Assembly: GCA_002413325.1 (NCBI GenBank)
Contig: DHWT01000020.1
Location: 1-10,905 of the forward strand
Source of the DNA: Chitinophagaceae bacterium UBA5175
GTDB taxonomy: Bacteria; Bacteroidota; Bacteroidia; Chitinophagales; Chitinophagaceae
DNA length: 10,905 nt
Direction: 5' to 3'
Shown here: positions 1 to 7,463 of the stretch, piece by piece
Position numbering within the stretch: position 1 is the first letter of the stretch
Layout: the number at the start of each line of letters is the position of its first letter
Program-made: the position numbers and the translations under genes
The notes under the pieces: generated by a model
Database searches by the model: none
Told to the model about the DNA's origin: nothing
Seen by the model: the letters and a program-made list of their open reading frames with translations, nothing else

Positions 1-95
1 ATCGGTAACCAGCCGGAAGATAAAAAAAGCGCTATACAGCATACGGCTGTGAATCTTCGGCGCACCGCCTGTGAGATTGGCAAACTGATCCGCAT
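1..95 (-). CDS. Partial N-terminus of a probable exported protein (runs off left edge)
   Basis: Reading the minus strand from an ATG at 93-95 gives about 31 open codons to the window edge. The peptide begins MRISLPIS, has a basic stretch (AVRRRF, about residues 10-15), then a hydrophobic run (AVCCIALFLSS, about 17-27): the shape of a Sec signal peptide or first membrane segment. It starts 98 bp after the stop of the T9SS type B protein on the same strand. In Bacteroidota, genes of that type are often followed by a PorP/SprF-family outer-membrane protein gene, so that is the guess from context, but no PorP/SprF motif is visible in so short a piece. I see no clear Shine-Dalgarno. A second minus frame and a plus frame are also open here, so the frame choice rests on the signal-peptide shape and remains uncertain. 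Confidence 0.4.
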   Translation of the reverse strand, partial: MRISLPISQAVRRRFTAVCCIALFLSSGWLP

Positions 96-193
96 CGGTT
101 TGGGATGAGCGGTCTTTGGAAAACCGGTCAATCCCCAATGATGAGAAAAACTATTTGAACAGGCAGGATAATATAAACAGGAATTCCCCTGTG

Positions 194-2635
194 CTACCTG
201 ATCAGCACCATCGTTCCCTTTTTCGTAATGATGTTTCCGGTATAATCGATTCCTTTTACCATCCACACATACCCACCGGAACTTTGGGGCCGGCCATTCA
301 GCGTACCGTCCCATCCGTTTCCAATAGACGAGGTACTGTAAACCAGCTGACCCAGCCTGTTATAAATCCTGAAATAGTCTAATGAAGAAATGCCCACAGG
401 TATCGGCCGGAATATGGAATTGGTGGCCTGGCCGGGGGTAAATGCATTCGGCACAAAAATATCCGGTTTCGTTTTGAATACCTTCACGGTAATGAACCCT
501 TCTCCCGAACATCCGAACGGGGTCGTGGCTTTCACTGCATACCTGATCACATTATCGTCCAGGGTGTAGGTAGCCACCGGATCGGCAACAGAGGGATTGC
601 TGAGCTCCGTTATGGGTGACCAGGAAAAGGCATCAGGACCCGGATCACTGGAAACTGCATGAAACTGAATCGGCTCTCCTACCACAACGGAAGTATCCCT
701 GCCTGCATTCACAATCACGGGCGCCAGCACCTCCACATGAAAAGTATCCAGCAAAGGATTCGGGCAGCCGTTATTCAGTACCCTCAAAATATAGTCCGTC
801 GTGACGGCAGGCGATACGAAGTTGGCAAAACTGTATGGTGTGCCGGGAATATTCCCATTGGCGGCAGAGGCAGGAATCCAGCTATAACTGGTACCTGTTT
901 CAATACGGGCAGCCAGTGTTGCACCGGTTCCGAAACAAATGGAGGTATCTGCCGGGGTGGTAACTGCCTCCGGGAATGCAACGGGGTCAAATACAATACG
1001 GGCAAGGGAACTCGTATCAGCCGGGCAAACACCATTTTTATCAATGGTCCGGTATTGGGTGGATGCTGTTATTCCCTTCACCGTATAATCCGTACTGGTA
1101 TGGGCAGGCACAAAATCAGACCAGGTCATTCCGTCTGTGGTATATTGCCAGTTCTGCACAGACCCTGTATTTCGGGTAAGGGTGAGGGTTATGCCGGCGG
1201 TTTGTCCGTCGCAGAGTGTTGCATCCGCCGGATCCATTTTTCCGCCGACCGTTTTCTGATCTACGGTTATGATTGCAGCGCTGCTTGTATCCGGCGGACA
1301 TACATTTCCCTTTCCGACAATCACTTTATATAAAGTGGTAGTATCGAGGTTTTCAGCAGTATGCTGTGACGTATTTTCGGGAATAGCCGACCAGCTGATA
1401 CTGTCGGTTGATTCCAGCCAGTTCACGATACCTCCTGAATAATTCAGCAGGTTCATCGTGCTGCTGTTTACTCCTGCACAAACCGTTGATGACCCGTCCA
1501 GGGTTCCGCCGACCGGTGAAGGAAGTGTTTTAACCAGGATCGTATCGGACAGATCGGCGCAACTATTTTTTTCCCGGATTTTCACTGTGCCCCCGGCAGC
1601 GGAAGACCTGACCCGGAGCATATTACTCGTATCACCGGAAAGAATGGCCCAACTGTCCGGAACAATCCAGTTATAGGTGGCGCCGGCCAGTGTAGGCACG
1701 GAATAGGTGATCACCGAATTGTTGCAGACGAGTGTATCACCGCTGATCATCAGTCCGGCGCAGGAATTCCGGATGGCGATATACCCATAAGCAAAATGAC
1801 CGCCCGGGATACAATTGTCTGCTTCAAAACGAAGACTTACCTGCTGCCCCCGGTAGGGCGACAGATCGAAGGTGACTTCGGTCCAATCCTTCGTCCAAAC
1901 GTCCTGCAGGTATTCAACTCCGGTAATATTGAAATCCGGGTTACGATGCGGTGAACGCATGCCGCTCACTTTGAATCCATTTTTTTTGGCCGTCGCACTG
2001 TCCAGTGAGGCACCCCGTCCCCCATTGTTTACATTATTGAAAGTGGGCAACAGATAGCTGGGTGAAGCGCAGGTGATCACACCGGCCGGGGTTTCCAGCG
2101 TGGCCGAGATAACCGGCTGCTGGCTGGAAATATGTGTTCCGTTTTGAAGTACCATGGCGTAGGCATAGGTCATGGTATAGGGCTCTGTAGCAGGTCCCGG
2201 AGGCACGTTGATCCGGTAACTGATGCCCCGGATATATCCTCCTCCATCAGTACCGGTTTGGGGGTTTCCACGGGTAATCGCTGTAGATCCCAGTTTAATG
2301 GAATAATTGTAATTATACCCGTTGATCGTGGGAAGGGTTGAAAAGCCTCCAAAAGGATCGCTGCTCTTGTAGGTGATCACCTGGATACCCAGGACGGAGG
2401 GGAGGTTATATTCCTGAATAAAGGCGGCGCCTTTTGTTCCTGCCGGCGGCAGGTTATTGGAATCATAGATTTGCCTGATGGCAATGGGGCCATTCCCATT
2501 CTCGTTATTGCCGGTATAGGCGTACCAGTGCGTGAGGTCGCCGCTGGCAAAATTGATATTGACCGGACAGGTTTGCGTTTGGGTAAATGACCGGAAACAG
2601 ATAAACAGAAACAAAACACTCCACCGGCACTTCAT
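194..2635 (-). CDS. Secreted multi-domain protein with T9SS type B C-terminal sorting domain
   Basis: An 813-residue exported protein. Its role is probably adhesive or gliding-related; this is inferred, as no catalytic motif is visible. The chosen ATG (2633-2635) gives a signal peptide (MKCRWSVLFLFICF, cleavage probably near residues 18-20); a longer TTG-started frame to 2665 would bury it. In order: a jelly-roll-like N-terminal region (about 22-292, with Trp/Asp-rich and 'FAYGYIAIRNSC' segments); a PKD-like module (about 300-370, 'GATYNWIVP'); two tandem modules of about 88 residues (375-550); an Ig-like module (about 557-638); a PKD-like module (about 641-719, 'VNAGRDTSV'); and the C-terminal type B sorting domain (about 724-813: 'IFVPNAFTPG', 'FRIYNRLGQLVY', 'GWDGT', 'GGYVWMV'). 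Known of the family: this CTD (gliding motility-associated C-terminal domain, TIGR04131 type) directs export across the outer membrane by T9SS. The domain is complete, ending in the usual short strand 'KKGTMVLIR'. Confidence 0.93.
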   Translation of the reverse strand: MKCRWSVLFLFICFRSFTQTQTCPVNINFASGDLTHWYAYTGNNENGNGPIAIRQIYDSNNLPPAGTKGAAFIQEYNLPSVLGIQVITYKSSDPFGGFSTLPTINGYNYNYSIKLGSTAITRGNPQTGTDGGGYIRGISYRINVPPGPATEPYTMTYAYAMVLQNGTHISSQQPVISATLETPAGVITCASPSYLLPTFNNVNNGGRGASLDSATAKKNGFKVSGMRSPHRNPDFNITGVEYLQDVWTKDWTEVTFDLSPYRGQQVSLRFEADNCIPGGHFAYGYIAIRNSCAGLMISGDTLVCNNSVITYSVPTLAGATYNWIVPDSWAILSGDTSNMLRVRSSAAGGTVKIREKNSCADLSDTILVKTLPSPVGGTLDGSSTVCAGVNSSTMNLLNYSGGIVNWLESTDSISWSAIPENTSQHTAENLDTTTLYKVIVGKGNVCPPDTSSAAIITVDQKTVGGKMDPADATLCDGQTAGITLTLTRNTGSVQNWQYTTDGMTWSDFVPAHTSTDYTVKGITASTQYRTIDKNGVCPADTSSLARIVFDPVAFPEAVTTPADTSICFGTGATLAARIETGTSYSWIPASAANGNIPGTPYSFANFVSPAVTTDYILRVLNNGCPNPLLDTFHVEVLAPVIVNAGRDTSVVVGEPIQFHAVSSDPGPDAFSWSPITELSNPSVADPVATYTLDDNVIRYAVKATTPFGCSGEGFITVKVFKTKPDIFVPNAFTPGQATNSIFRPIPVGISSLDYFRIYNRLGQLVYSTSSIGNGWDGTLNGRPQSSGGYVWMVKGIDYTGNIITKKGTMVLIR
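986..1513 (-). repeat. Two tandem ~88-residue modules inside the T9SS protein
   Basis: Residues 375-462 (bases 1513-1250) and 463-550 (bases 1249-986) are diverged copies of one module. Each begins with VGG, has a Cys near position 12 (VCAG / LCDG), an 'NW...TD...WS' core, and ends with 'VCP(P/A)DTSS' followed by an A-I-D strand. The two Cys in each module are about 60 residues apart and could pair. Similarity is at protein level; the DNA has diverged, so this is an old domain duplication and not a recent tandem repeat. Confidence 0.75.
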
Positions 2636-2702
2636 CAGACAATGTATTGTTACGGTTAAAAACAAAAGATCCGGCTTTCAGAGGAAAGAACAACTGGCGC
2701 AG

Positions 2703-2736
2703 TAAAACTATTTCGTACTACGTAATTTACGACAAA
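2703..2736 (-). promoter_or_regulatory. Candidate Bacteroidota promoter for the T9SS protein gene
   Basis: On the minus strand a TTTG (2736-2733) lies 22 bp upstream of TAGTTTTA (2710-2703), 7 of 8 matches to the TAnnTTTG -7 box. Spacers of about 17-23 bp are reported for this phylum. Transcription would start near 2695, about 60 bases before the ATG. The spacer holds an 11-bp palindrome (CGTAATTTACG type, 2721-2731) that might be an operator. Motif reading only. Confidence 0.35.
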
Positions 2737-2860
2737 AAGGTTGCAGGAAAAAGACAGGAGGTATAAACAAGCACCGAACCGCGGGCTGTATAGAATTACG
2801 GAACGGCCTGGCTTCAGGTACAAACTGGTTTTAATGAGTTAAGGTCTGACAGGCCCCGGT

Positions 2861-5296
2861 TCATTCAGAGCGAAGACTGTTAACCGGATTGGCGATTGCC
2901 GCCCGGATTGCATGGAAACTGACGGTAGCCAGGGCCACGATCAGCGCCAGGATTGCGGATAATCCAAAAACCCACCAATGCATACTGACGCGGTAAGCAA
3001 AATCCTGCAGCCAGTATATCATGGCATACCAGGCTACAGGAAACGCGATGATGGCTGCGATCAACACCAGTTTCAAAAAATCTTTTGACAGGAGTGCAAC
3101 AATGGTATTTACTTTTGCACCCAGCACCTTACGTACGCCTATTTCCTTTACACGCAGGGTTATGGCAAATGCTGACAGGCCAAACAAACCCAGGCAGGCA
3201 ATAAAAATGGCAATGCAGGCAAATACGAAAAAGAGAGTACCCTGCCGCTGCTCTGACTCATAAAGACCTGCAAAACGCTCATCCAGAAATGTATACTGGT
3301 AAGGCAATTCGGGCAGGTACTTTTTCCAGGTCTTTTCAATGGTTGCCAGACTGCCGTTTAAATTCTTACCGCCGACTTTTACGGAGAGACTATTAAAAAA
3401 GGACTGATTCGGTGTCGTTTCAGGATTTAATAAAACGAGGGGAACGATTTTCTGCCGGAGGGACTCAAAATGAAAATCACCGATAACTCCTATTACCGTT
3501 CCTTTTAACGGCCCATACCTGAAATTCTTTCCCACGGCTTCCCGCGGGGATTTCCAGCCGATGGCCCTGACTGCGGCTTCATTCAAAATAAAATTAGCCG
3601 TGTCTGTACCATACGCACGCGAGAAATTCCTCCCTTCCACCACCTGTATTCCGTACGCAGGAATAAAATCATAATCAGCGGCCACATACTTGATATCAGC
3701 CGTTACGGGGCGCAGAGAATCTCCCACCCAGGCTGAAGCGCCCATCGCATCCAGCAGGCGGCCAGTCGGAATACGGGAAGAACGGGCAACCGCTTTTATA
3801 TCCGGGTTCTGCAGCAATTCACTTCTGAATGATTCATAGGAATCATTGATTGAATTATAATAAGGGAGGGTTATGAGGTGTTCCTTATCATAACCCAGGG
3901 AAGTTTCCTGCATATAACGTAACTGCTGGAATACAATGACAGTAGTAATTATCAGTACGATGGATATGGCAAACTGCGTAATCACCAGGATCTTTCTGAA
4001 TGAGATACTGCCGCCGCCTGATTTGAATAATCCTTTTAATGTTTTCACCGGCCGGAAGGAGGACATGAACAAGGCGGGATATATTCCGGATAAAATACCC
4101 ACCACAAAGGGAGCTGAAAAAACCGGGATGAATACCGTCCACTTCATCAAAAGATATATTGATAACTGCTGGGCTGAAATTCGGTTCAGCCAGGGCAGCG
4201 AAAAGTATAATAAGATAAAAGAAATGAAGATAGCGACCCATGACATCAAAACAGACTCACTGAGAAATTGAAAAATCAACTCCTTTTTCCCGGCACCGAT
4301 CACTTTTCGTATTCCTATTTCCCTTGCCCTTAATGCCGAACGGGCCGTAGAGAGGTTCATGTAGTTGATGCAGGCAATTAACAATATGAATAAACCAATG
4401 ATTGAAAAAATATAAACCCGCAAGATGTCTCCATTGGGCTCGGCTTCATAGTCCGTATGGGAATGCAGGTGGATTTCCGTTAATTTCTGTAAACCCAGTC
4501 TGGTATACTTCGAAGGGCGGTCTCCGTTATAATCCTTATGATCCATCCGGCGGTCAATAAAGGCGGGGAATAAGGCAATCATTCTTTTTACATCATAATG
4601 ATCGGGAAGCAGTAAAAAGGTAAAAAACGAATTATTACCCCAATTGGTACGCAGGTTTTCTGCTCCATACACCGCGGAATCTTTCAATGTATTGAATGAA
4701 ACCAGCATACCAGGATGCAGGTGGGAATTTGATGGAAATCCTTTGTAAATCCCTGTTACTTTAATATCGAACTGGTTGTTGGCCCTCAACACTTTATTCA
4801 ATGGATCTTCATTTCCAAAATATCTCTTTGCCGCTTCCTCACTGAGCATGACGGAAAACGGTTCTTTCAAGGCTGTCTTTGGGTTTCCTTCCAAAACATC
4901 CAATGTAAAAACATCAAATAAATTTTCGTCGGCAAAATACACATCGGGTTCATTGATAAGTTTATCCTTATACTTCAGCGGAGTCGTGCCGTTATTCAGA
5001 AGCCTGGTCATTTTTCTGATCTCCGGAAAATCAGTGGGTAAGTAATACCCGAAAGGGGGTGATACCGTACTCAGGTTTAGTGAAACAACACCTTCAGCGT
5101 TATTGAAACTCCGGGTAACCCTGTATATATTTTCTGCATTCTTATTGTACCGGTCATAACTCAGCTCATTGATAAGGTAAGTCGTAATGAACAGGCAACA
5201 GGTGAAGCCAACTGTTAGTCCAAACAGGTTAATGAATGAAATGGACTTATACTTCATCAGGTTGCGCCAGGCGATTTTGAGATAGTTTTTGAGCAT
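2861..5296 (-). CDS. MacB/FtsX-like ABC transporter permease (duplicated, full length)
   Basis: An 811-residue inner-membrane permease of the FtsX/MacB superfamily in the long two-copy form common in Bacteroidota. I place the start at ATG 5294-5296 (MLKNYLKIAWRNLMKYK), the typical N-terminus of this family; a TTG-started frame to 5371 adds an unlikely 25 residues. Predicted membrane segments: about 21-43, 293-315, 345-366, 388-412, 436-457, 687-709, 736-757, 775-794. Periplasmic MacB_PCD-like domains lie at about 45-290 and 460-685. Each half has the FtsX signature after its transmembrane helix: 'RAREIGIRKVIGAGK' (about 323-337) and 'LRVKEIGVRKVLGAK' (about 714-728). Known of the family: such permeases work with a separate ATPase and move substrates or transmit force across the envelope without forming a classic channel. 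No ATPase gene is in the window, so the partner and substrate are unknown. The gene sits alone, 225 bp upstream of the T9SS gene on the same strand, with no strong terminator between. Confidence 0.93.
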   Translation of the reverse strand: MLKNYLKIAWRNLMKYKSISFINLFGLTVGFTCCLFITTYLINELSYDRYNKNAENIYRVTRSFNNAEGVVSLNLSTVSPPFGYYLPTDFPEIRKMTRLLNNGTTPLKYKDKLINEPDVYFADENLFDVFTLDVLEGNPKTALKEPFSVMLSEEAAKRYFGNEDPLNKVLRANNQFDIKVTGIYKGFPSNSHLHPGMLVSFNTLKDSAVYGAENLRTNWGNNSFFTFLLLPDHYDVKRMIALFPAFIDRRMDHKDYNGDRPSKYTRLGLQKLTEIHLHSHTDYEAEPNGDILRVYIFSIIGLFILLIACINYMNLSTARSALRAREIGIRKVIGAGKKELIFQFLSESVLMSWVAIFISFILLYFSLPWLNRISAQQLSIYLLMKWTVFIPVFSAPFVVGILSGIYPALFMSSFRPVKTLKGLFKSGGGSISFRKILVITQFAISIVLIITTVIVFQQLRYMQETSLGYDKEHLITLPYYNSINDSYESFRSELLQNPDIKAVARSSRIPTGRLLDAMGASAWVGDSLRPVTADIKYVAADYDFIPAYGIQVVEGRNFSRAYGTDTANFILNEAAVRAIGWKSPREAVGKNFRYGPLKGTVIGVIGDFHFESLRQKIVPLVLLNPETTPNQSFFNSLSVKVGGKNLNGSLATIEKTWKKYLPELPYQYTFLDERFAGLYESEQRQGTLFFVFACIAIFIACLGLFGLSAFAITLRVKEIGVRKVLGAKVNTIVALLSKDFLKLVLIAAIIAFPVAWYAMIYWLQDFAYRVSMHWWVFGLSAILALIVALATVSFHAIRAAIANPVNSLRSE

Positions 5297-5589
5297 GCCA
5301 ATTAATTTGACTTTATCCTTTCGGTTTAAAATAGAAGTGCCGTATCCTACCGGCAACCAAAAAAATACCAAAATTCAATAATCTAAAAATCAATGAATTA
5401 AAATGCATCAATCCAATGGGTTGTCCGGTTTCGATACAGCGGATGTCCGTTCAAACACAGGCACCCGTTCCGGGGACCGCAGATCAAAAACCTCTGACAG
5501 GAATCAGTTATCCGGTTGACAGTAATCAATCCATTGGGGACCCGCCCAACTTAATTTTGCAGGGATCAAAATGCAATAGCTGAAATAAG
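5297..5589. other. Divergent intergenic region with a duplicated 14-bp motif
   Basis: This 293-bp stretch lies between the divergently transcribed permease and DUF6064 genes and holds no convincing gene. The 14-bp motif ATCAATCCAwTGGG occurs at 5407-5420 and 5525-5538 in the same orientation, differing at one base, 118 bp apart. The CCAwTGG core is nearly self-complementary, so the cores also read as inverted copies of each other. TCCGGTT also occurs twice (5424-5430, 5511-5517), next to the motif copies. This could be a regulator's paired site; nothing identifies the regulator. Confidence 0.45.
5552..5559 (+). promoter_or_regulatory. Candidate -7 box for the DUF6064 gene
   Basis: TAATTTTG matches the Bacteroidota TAnnTTTG -7 consensus exactly. 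It would start transcription near 5566, about 24 bases before the ATG at 5590. A TTG at 5534-5536 lies 15 bp upstream, shorter than the usual spacing, so the -33 element is weak. The second copy of the 14-bp motif (5525-5538) overlaps where the -33 element would be, a position where a bound protein could affect transcription. Confidence 0.45.
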
Positions 5590-6252
5590 ATGAAAACTCC
5601 CTTTACCCCGGAACAATTTTTTGAAGTATTAAAGAATTACAATGAAGCAGCCTTCCCTATGCAGTTCATTTTATATATGCTCAGCGTCATTGCCATTTAC
5701 CTGGTAATAAATCCCATGCCCGGGTCAAATAAAATAATCAACTCGATTCTTTCGTTCTTCTGGTTTTGGATGGGAATCGTTTACCATCTGACCTATTTCG
5801 CGGTTATTAATAAAGCCGCTTATTTATTTGGAGGCCTGTTTATATTCCAGGGTTTATTATTTCTGTATCTGGGGGTTTTCAAAACCAAAATCCGTTACCA
5901 GTTTCATTATGACAAATATGGAGTTACTGGAATCAGCCTGGTTTTATTCTCACTGATCGGGTATCCGCTTGCAGGGTATTTTCTGGGTCATACTTATCCG
6001 GCTTCACCGACATTCGGCCTTCCCTGTCCCACCACCATTTTCACTTTCGGCTTACTGCTTCAAACAATCAGGAAGATACCTGTTTTAATTCCAGTCGTTC
6101 CCCTTCTATGGTCAATCATTGGTTTTACAGCCGCATTTCGTTTTGGTATCATAGAGGATACGGGGTTATTGATTTCCGGGATAATTACCCTGGCGCTGTT
6201 ATTATTCCGTAACAGATTTTTACCCGGAAAAGCAGTTCCCCATCTCAGGTGA
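5590..6252 (+). CDS. DUF6064 family integral membrane protein
   Basis: A 220-residue polytopic inner-membrane protein of unknown function. The N-terminus 'PFTPEQFFEVLKNYNEAAFP' and the later 'FGLPCPTTIFTFGLLL' (about 142-157) and 'AAFRFGIIEDTGLL' (about 181-194) are the patterns I associate with DUF6064; the family has no assigned activity that I know of. About seven hydrophobic segments are visible: roughly 24-41, 51-72, 78-97, 111-130, 147-160, 164-184 and 192-206. The length fits the family. The ATG at 5590 has no obvious Shine-Dalgarno, usual for the phylum, and follows a good -7 box by 30 bases. The next gene, yitT-like, begins 83 bp downstream on the same strand and may be cotranscribed, but it has its own strong ribosome binding site. 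Confidence 0.85.
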   Translation: MKTPFTPEQFFEVLKNYNEAAFPMQFILYMLSVIAIYLVINPMPGSNKIINSILSFFWFWMGIVYHLTYFAVINKAAYLFGGLFIFQGLLFLYLGVFKTKIRYQFHYDKYGVTGISLVLFSLIGYPLAGYFLGHTYPASPTFGLPCPTTIFTFGLLLQTIRKIPVLIPVVPLLWSIIGFTAAFRFGIIEDTGLLISGIITLALLLFRNRFLPGKAVPHLR

Positions 6253-6317
6253 ATATTCGGGTCAGGTAATATAACATCTACTTTATATCTTTAGTAAGGA
6301 GGTTTCTCCGGAAAATA

Positions 6318-6324
6318 AAAGGAG
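6318..6324 (+). promoter_or_regulatory. Strong Shine-Dalgarno fixing the YitT start
   Basis: AAAGGAG ends 11 bases before the ATG at 6336. Few other genes in this window have a recognisable Shine-Dalgarno, so this one supports the ATG at 6336 and the long N-terminal extension it implies. A second purine-rich AAGGAGG lies at 6297-6303, too far upstream to serve this start. Confidence 0.55.
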
Positions 6325-6335
6325 TGATATAAAAC

Positions 6336-7319
6336 ATGGTGAATCCAAACCGGAAACAAAAATTCCTTCAGACTTTTTTCAGCCCAAGATTTAAAGCAGC
6401 CGGCGAAACCGAAAAAGCTTCCGGGTATGCAAAAGCAAAGGATCTGCGTAAGATAAATATTTCGATTAAAAGGTTTTCGATTGATATCTTCCTCATTACC
6501 CTTGGAGTTTTTTCAGCCGGTTTTGGATTAAGGGGATTTTTGCTGCCCAATAAATTTATAGATGGCGGAGCGGTTGGCATTTCCCTGCTGATCTCAGCCT
6601 TAACAACTCTTTCATTGCCTGTCCTTTTAATCATTGTCAATACGCCATTTATTATACTTGGATACAGGTTCATCGGCAAATTGTTTGCCATTAAAACAGC
6701 CATCGCCATAGCGACCCTGGCCGTGGTCGTGGCTGTAATTCCCTATCCGCAGATAACCCAGGATAAACTTCTGATTGCCATTTTCGGGGGCTTCTTCCTG
6801 GGACTTGGCATTGGCCTTGCGGTAAGGGGTGGCGGCGTAATTGACGGAACTGAAGTATTAGCCATCAGCCTCACCCGGCGGCTGGGCCTTACCGTTGGTG
6901 ATATTATACTGGTCATCAACATCGTTATTTTTTCTGCTGCGGCCTATGTCCTGTCTGTGGAAACCGCCCTTTACTCTATGCTTACATATTTATCTGCTTC
7001 CAAAACGGTTGATTTTGTAATTGAAGGAATTGAAGAATATACCGGTGTAACCATCATCTCTGTAAAAGCGGAAGCCATAAGGAAAATGATCATTGACTAT
7101 ATGGGTCGGGGAGTCACTACTTTCAAAGGCGAAAAGGGCTATGGGAAAAGGGGACACACCGAAGGGGAAATTAAAATCATATACACCGTAATTACCCGGC
7201 TGGAAGTAAGCAAATTAAATGCAGAAATAGAAAAACTGGATCCTAACGCATTTGTAATCATGAGCAGTATTAAAGACACCAAGGGCGGCATGATTAAAAA
7301 AAGACCCCTGAAATACTGA
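6336..7319 (+). CDS. YitT family membrane protein (YitT + DUF2179 domains)
   Basis: A 327-residue protein with the YitT_membrane domain followed by a cytoplasmic DUF2179 domain. Membrane segments lie at roughly 48-70, 76-90, 92-113, 119-137, 145-165 and 186-206. Diagnostic patterns are 'GFGLRGFLLPNKFIDGGAVGIS' (split here as GFGLRGFLLP, about 62-71, and GGAVGIS, 77-83), 'GLGIGLAVRGGGVIDGTEVLA' (about 156-176) and the DUF2179 core 'GRGVTTFKGEKGYG' (about 257-270) with 'FVIMSSIKDTKGG' (about 306-318). The molecular function of YitT proteins is not established. The first ~45 residues form a polar, basic extension before the first helix, longer than the usual start of this family; the good ribosome binding site supports it as real, though a later start cannot be excluded. 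DUF6064 lies upstream, and a row of small stem-loops follows the stop. Confidence 0.93.
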   Translation: MVNPNRKQKFLQTFFSPRFKAAGETEKASGYAKAKDLRKINISIKRFSIDIFLITLGVFSAGFGLRGFLLPNKFIDGGAVGISLLISALTTLSLPVLLIIVNTPFIILGYRFIGKLFAIKTAIAIATLAVVVAVIPYPQITQDKLLIAIFGGFFLGLGIGLAVRGGGVIDGTEVLAISLTRRLGLTVGDIILVINIVIFSAAAYVLSVETALYSMLTYLSASKTVDFVIEGIEEYTGVTIISVKAEAIRKMIIDYMGRGVTTFKGEKGYGKRGHTEGEIKIIYTVITRLEVSKLNAEIEKLDPNAFVIMSSIKDTKGGMIKKRPLKY

Positions 7320-7327
7320 CCAAATAA

Positions 7328-7410
7328 CATGAAATAGTTATTTCATGCTCACTATGCGCATACGCATCCGAAAATGATCACTCTCATTTTCTTCAATGAC
7401 TGAAATCATT
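7328..7410. repeat. Four consecutive short stem-loops between yitT and ompA
   Basis: Four separate inverted repeats follow each other within 83 bp: CATGAAATA/TATTTCATG (7328-7336, 7339-7347; 9 bp, or 8 bp with a 4-base loop); ATGCG/CGCAT (7354-7358, 7363-7367); GAAAATGA/TCATTTTC (7370-7377, 7384-7391); AATGA/TCATT (7395-7399, 7406-7410). All pair perfectly. None is followed by a long T run, and they are mostly AT-rich, so a plain intrinsic terminator is not a good fit. The first begins 8 bases after the yitT stop; the last ends 21 bases before the ompA -7 box. They may be an mRNA 3'-end structure or a protein binding array. Confidence 0.5.
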
Positions 7411-7431
7411 CATTCCAATTATCAATGGGAA

Positions 7432-7439
7432 TAGTTTTG
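7432..7439 (+). promoter_or_regulatory. Candidate -7 box for the OmpA-like lipoprotein gene
   Basis: TAGTTTTG is an exact TAnnTTTG match, placing a transcription start near 7446, some 18 bases before the ATG at 7464. No TTG is found at the normal -33 spacing. It suggests that the OmpA gene has its own promoter rather than depending on readthrough from yitT. Confidence 0.45.
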
Positions 7440-7463
7440 TATGTTGATATTTTCAATTTTTAA

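Noticed and set aside
1..105. Other open frames at the left edge (a plus frame ending in TGA at 106-108 and a second minus frame)
   Set aside because: Both are short. The second minus frame has no ATG near its beginning. Only the signal-peptide-bearing minus frame has a plausible start.
659..1333. 224-residue plus-strand open frame
   Set aside because: It lies wholly opposite the T9SS protein gene, whose domains are clear; the product is rich in Cys, Arg and Gly with no recognisable fold, as expected for an antisense shadow.
2805..2855. GGCCTG/CAGGCC inverted repeat after the permease stop
   Set aside because: Only 6 bp with a loop of about 39 bases and no T tract; too weak for a terminator.
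3888..4271. Open frames of 111-117 residues on both strands inside the permease gene
   Set aside because: The permease frame carries continuous family motifs across this part; the others are shadows.
6368..6709. 113-residue minus-strand open frame opposite yitT
   Set aside because: It overlaps the YitT membrane domain and shows no independent signal or motif.
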